From an uncultured Collinsella sp. (lineage in GTDB: Bacteria; Actinomycetota; Coriobacteriia; Coriobacteriales; Coriobacteriaceae): a stretch of DNA of 6,551 bases. Under the pieces are notes generated by a model. The model was not told the origin of the DNA. It saw only the letters and a program-made list of their open reading frames with translations, and searched no databases. A program made the translations under genes and the position numbers. Below are positions 4,128 through 6,551 of this stretch, in pieces. The first letter of the stretch is position 1, and the number at the start of each line of letters is the position of its first letter. The DNA is taken from assembly GCA_902388545.1 (NCBI GenBank), contig CABMPS010000113.1, forward strand, positions 1 through 6,551, in the 5' to 3' direction.

Positions 4128-6551
4128 TAGCTGGTCCAACTGAGGACGCGCTGCTTCATGCCCTCTATGTCGAGCACGCCTTCGGCAAAGCCCTTGCGCA
4201 CGAGCTCTTCGGGAACAAACTCGTCGTAGCGGTCAAAGTAAGGCACCTCGCCAGGATAGACGAGCTCGATGGGATCGAAGTCCTTTTCGGCCTCGGCGGC
4301 GAGCACCTCAAAGAACGTCTCCTCGTCGGCCTTCATCTTAAACTGCATAAAGTACGGGCGTGACGGGTCGAGTCCGCGAAGGCCCAGCTCAGCGGCGCAT
4401 TTGATTTTAAGCATGCGCTCGAGTGCTAGGAAGGCGTAGCTGCCCAACCAGGGGAAGAGCACCCAGGTGTCGCCACCCAGGTTGATGAGCGGCTTAGTTC
4501 CCGCGCCCGAAATCTCGGCGGTATGACGAGCCTGCGCCAAGCGAGCCCGTGCGTTACCCATAAGGTACGGATATGCTGCGTGCTCAGTGAGCGCTTGGCG
4601 CATGCGCTCGAGCACATGCGTGTTAATGTCGCCGGGGCAGTCGCCAAAGTAGGCCGGCACCCGGCCCTTGACCTGCGTGGCAAAGACGGTGTGGCGCTTC
4701 CAGTCCACTTCCTCGACAATCCAGCAGTGTCCGGCGATGGCGATGCGCTCACCGGGCGGGGGCGGATTAACGATCGTGCCCAGCTCGGCCGATTCGCTCC
4801 GGACGGTAAACTCCTCGTTTTCCTGGAACACGGCGTAGAACTTAAAGTTGTTGATGATGCGCTCGCCCGCGAGACCCACGATGAGTCCGCCACCTTCGGT
4901 GACCTGGATATGATCGATCTTGATGAGGTGGCGCAGCAGCACGCGATAGTCATCGGCCGAGATGCGATGGAAATAGCTGAGCGTGAGCACGCGCTGGGCA
5001 AGTTCGGCCGGCGTGAGCTCACCGGTGCTGGCGAGGGTCGACATGGTCTGGTGATAGAGCAGGCTGTAGGGGAGCCGATCGAGCTCGGGCGGCTCGACCC
5101 ACTTTTCCTCGCGATAGAGTTGTACGAGCGCGATGCCCTGTAGGAGCTTCCAGGGAATGGTCTCGGGCATCATCGTGCGCGGCTCGGGCTCTTCCTCGCG
5201 CATGACGAACCACATCTCGGGCGGAAGATCGCGGCGTCCCGTGCGGCCCATACGCTGCAAAAAGGAGCTGACGGTAAACGGCGCATCGATCTGAAACGCA
5301 CGCTCCAGGCGGCCGATATCGATACCGAGCTCCAGCGTAGAGGTGGTGACGGTTGTCTGTGCCTGCTCTTCATCGCGCATGAGCTCCTCAGCCGTCTCGC
5401 GTAGCGATGCCGAAAGGTTGCCGTGGTGGATGAGAAAGCGGTCTGGCTCGTGCCGGTTTTCACAGTAGCTTCGCAACATGGAGCACACGGCCTCTGCCTC
5501 CTCACGCGAGTTGGCAAAGACCAGGCACTTGCGGCCGCGGGTATGTTCAAAGATGTAGCCCATGCCGGGGTCGGCGTTGTCGGGTGCGGTGTCGGTGGGG
5601 TTGAGCAGTGCCTGTTCGGTTGCCTGTGGGATGTCGACTTCGCCCTCGGGGGCCGAGGAAGTGCGACGGTCTTTGGGAGCGGCCTTGCCCCGCGCCTGCT
5701 CACGACGTTGACGGTGTTCTTCCTGTGTAAGCTGTCCGCTGTGGCACATGTCTTGTCCGGATGCGGGCAGCGCCGCGGGCGCCGCCGTCTCAATACGCTC
5801 GCAAGCAAGCACCTCGGCTTCTTGTGGACCTGTGCCTACGAATCCTCGTTGCTGAGCCTGGGGGCCCGAGTTGTAGAAGTGCTCCATGGAGATGCGCCAC
5901 ACGCGGTGCGGTTCCTCAAAGCGGGGGATAACGCAGTCGCGCCCCGTTCCCTGCGAGAGAAAGGCGCCCGTGCGCTCGGGGGCGCCGATGGGGGCCGAAA
6001 GGCCAATGCGGCGGGGCTGCACGCCTGCCATGCGCGAGAGGCGCTCGATAAGACAGAGCGTCTGCCCGCCGCGGTCGCCGCGCATGAGCGAATGGACTTC
6101 GTCGATAACCACATAGCGCAGGTCGCAAAACATGCGCGGGATCGCCATGTGCTTATGGATCAGGAGCGCCTCGAGCGACTCGGGCGTAATCTGTAGGATG
6201 CCGCTCGGTTTTTTGATGAGTTTGGCCTTGTGTGATTGCGAGACATCGCCATGCCAGTGCCAGACGGGGATATCGGCTTCTTCGCACAGGTCGTTGAGGC
6301 GGACGAATTGGTCGTTGATGAGCGCCTTGAGGGGGCCAATGTAGAGGGCGCCCACGCTTGCGGGCGGGTTCTCCCAAAACTCGGTCAGGATGGGAAAGAA
6401 GGCTGCCTCGGTTTTGCCGGAAGCCGTGGATGCCGTTAGGAGGACATTGTCTTGCGTGTTAAAGATGGCGTCTGCCGCCGCAACCTGGATAGAGCGCAGG
6501 CTCTCCCAATCGTGGGAGTAGATGAAGTCTTGGATAAACGGGGCGTAGCGG
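4127..6551 (-). CDS. Lhr-type DEAD/DEAH-box superfamily 2 helicase, N-terminus outside the window
   Basis: The frame runs from the right edge to a TAA at 4127-4129 (807 residues visible). A GTG at 6355 could be taken as the start, but the 65 residues before it include the Q-motif glutamine (Gln22, in LRSIQVAAADAI) and Walker A (ASTASGKT, 40-47), so the true start is beyond base 6551. Further motifs: IDEVH (149-153, Walker B), SAPIGAPE (185-192, motif III region), VFANSREEAE (344-353), TSTLELGIDIG (403-413, motif V) and FLQRMGRTGRR (430-440, motif VI). A winged-helix-like region (about 470-565) and a beta-rich region with AGHCWIVEEVDW (606-617) follow, as in Lhr-core helicases, which move along single-stranded DNA with ATP and are tied to DNA repair. 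Odd points: motif III reads SAP rather than SAT, and residues 230-330 are a long low-complexity insert between the RecA lobes. Lhr-like is my best call. Confidence 0.85.
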   Translation of the reverse strand, partial: RYAPFIQDFIYSHDWESLRSIQVAAADAIFNTQDNVLLTASTASGKTEAAFFPILTEFWENPPASVGALYIGPLKALINDQFVRLNDLCEEADIPVWHWHGDVSQSHKAKLIKKPSGILQITPESLEALLIHKHMAIPRMFCDLRYVVIDEVHSLMRGDRGGQTLCLIERLSRMAGVQPRRIGLSAPIGAPERTGAFLSQGTGRDCVIPRFEEPHRVWRISMEHFYNSGPQAQQRGFVGTGPQEAEVLACERIETAAPAALPASGQDMCHSGQLTQEEHRQRREQARGKAAPKDRRTSSAPEGEVDIPQATEQALLNPTDTAPDNADPGMGYIFEHTRGRKCLVFANSREEAEAVCSMLRSYCENRHEPDRFLIHHGNLSASLRETAEELMRDEEQAQTTVTTSTLELGIDIGRLERAFQIDAPFTVSSFLQRMGRTGRRDLPPEMWFVMREEEPEPRTMMPETIPWKLLQGIALVQLYREEKWVEPPELDRLPYSLLYHQTMSTLASTGELTPAELAQRVLTLSYFHRISADDYRVLLRHLIKIDHIQVTEGGGLIVGLAGERIINNFKFYAVFQENEEFTVRSESAELGTIVNPPPPGERIAIAGHCWIVEEVDWKRHTVFATQVKGRVPAYFGDCPGDINTHVLERMRQALTEHAAYPYLMGNARARLAQARHTAEISGAGTKPLINLGGDTWVLFPWLGSYAFLALERMLKIKCAAELGLRGLDPSRPYFMQFKMKADEETFFEVLAAEAEKDFDPIELVYPGEVPYFDRYDEFVPEELVRKGFAEGVLDIEGMKQRVLSWTS

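Noticed and set aside
4523..5143. A 206-codon plus-strand open frame inside the helicase
   Set aside because: It is the complement of the winged-helix and beta-rich regions of the helicase and carries no motif of its own.
5423..6196. A 257-codon plus-strand open frame inside the helicase
   Set aside because: It covers the RecA-lobe junction of the minus-strand helicase. A hydrophobic patch in it is chance, as the helicase motifs on the other strand are unmistakable.
6353..6355. GTG as the start codon of the helicase
   Set aside because: The 65 codons before it hold the Q-motif glutamine and Walker A, which a helicase needs, so the gene begins beyond the window.

Overview
The window is a stretch of chromosomal DNA of high GC content (I did not count it) from what looks like an actinobacterium of the class Coriobacteriia, perhaps Collinsella or a relative. 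That placement is an inference from codon use, gene style and gene order, not from a diagnostic marker. Nearly all of it is coding. It holds five protein genes, two of them cut by the window edges. I see no tRNA, rRNA, CRISPR array, insertion sequence, or attachment site.

Bases 2-1212 (plus strand) hold a two-gene cell-envelope unit. The first is the 3' end of a small membrane-protein gene. The second overlaps it by four bases (ATGA) and encodes a membrane-anchored DUF4097-type protein with a ladder of V-G-S-G-D beta-strand repeats. A GC-rich hairpin with a short T-rich tail (1266-1304) probably ends this unit.

Bases 1316-4099 (plus strand) hold a second two-gene unit. It starts with a 635-residue radical SAM/GNAT protein of the Elp3 family, the tRNA wobble-uridine modification type. 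Directly after it, with no bases between stop and start, comes a membrane-anchored protein with a spermidine-synthase-like, SAM-binding Rossmann fold. The Elp3 gene has no Shine-Dalgarno sequence, and a TACAAT hexamer ends six bases before its ATG, so it is probably read from a leaderless mRNA. The second gene has a strong AAAGGAG site inside the end of the first.

Bases 4127-6551 (minus strand) hold a convergent gene for a large Lhr-type DEAD/DEAH helicase. Its reading frame stays open through the right edge and includes the Q motif and Walker A, so its N-terminus lies outside the window. A GC-rich hairpin fills the short gap between the convergent genes.

The most notable points are the Elp3 protein, which differs from the well-studied Elp3 enzymes in its radical SAM half while keeping a conventional acetyltransferase half; its tight pairing with a SAM-binding protein; the apparently leaderless start overlapping a terminator; and a helicase with an altered motif III and a long low-complexity insert between its two RecA lobes. 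I find no clear evidence of a wholly new multi-gene system.
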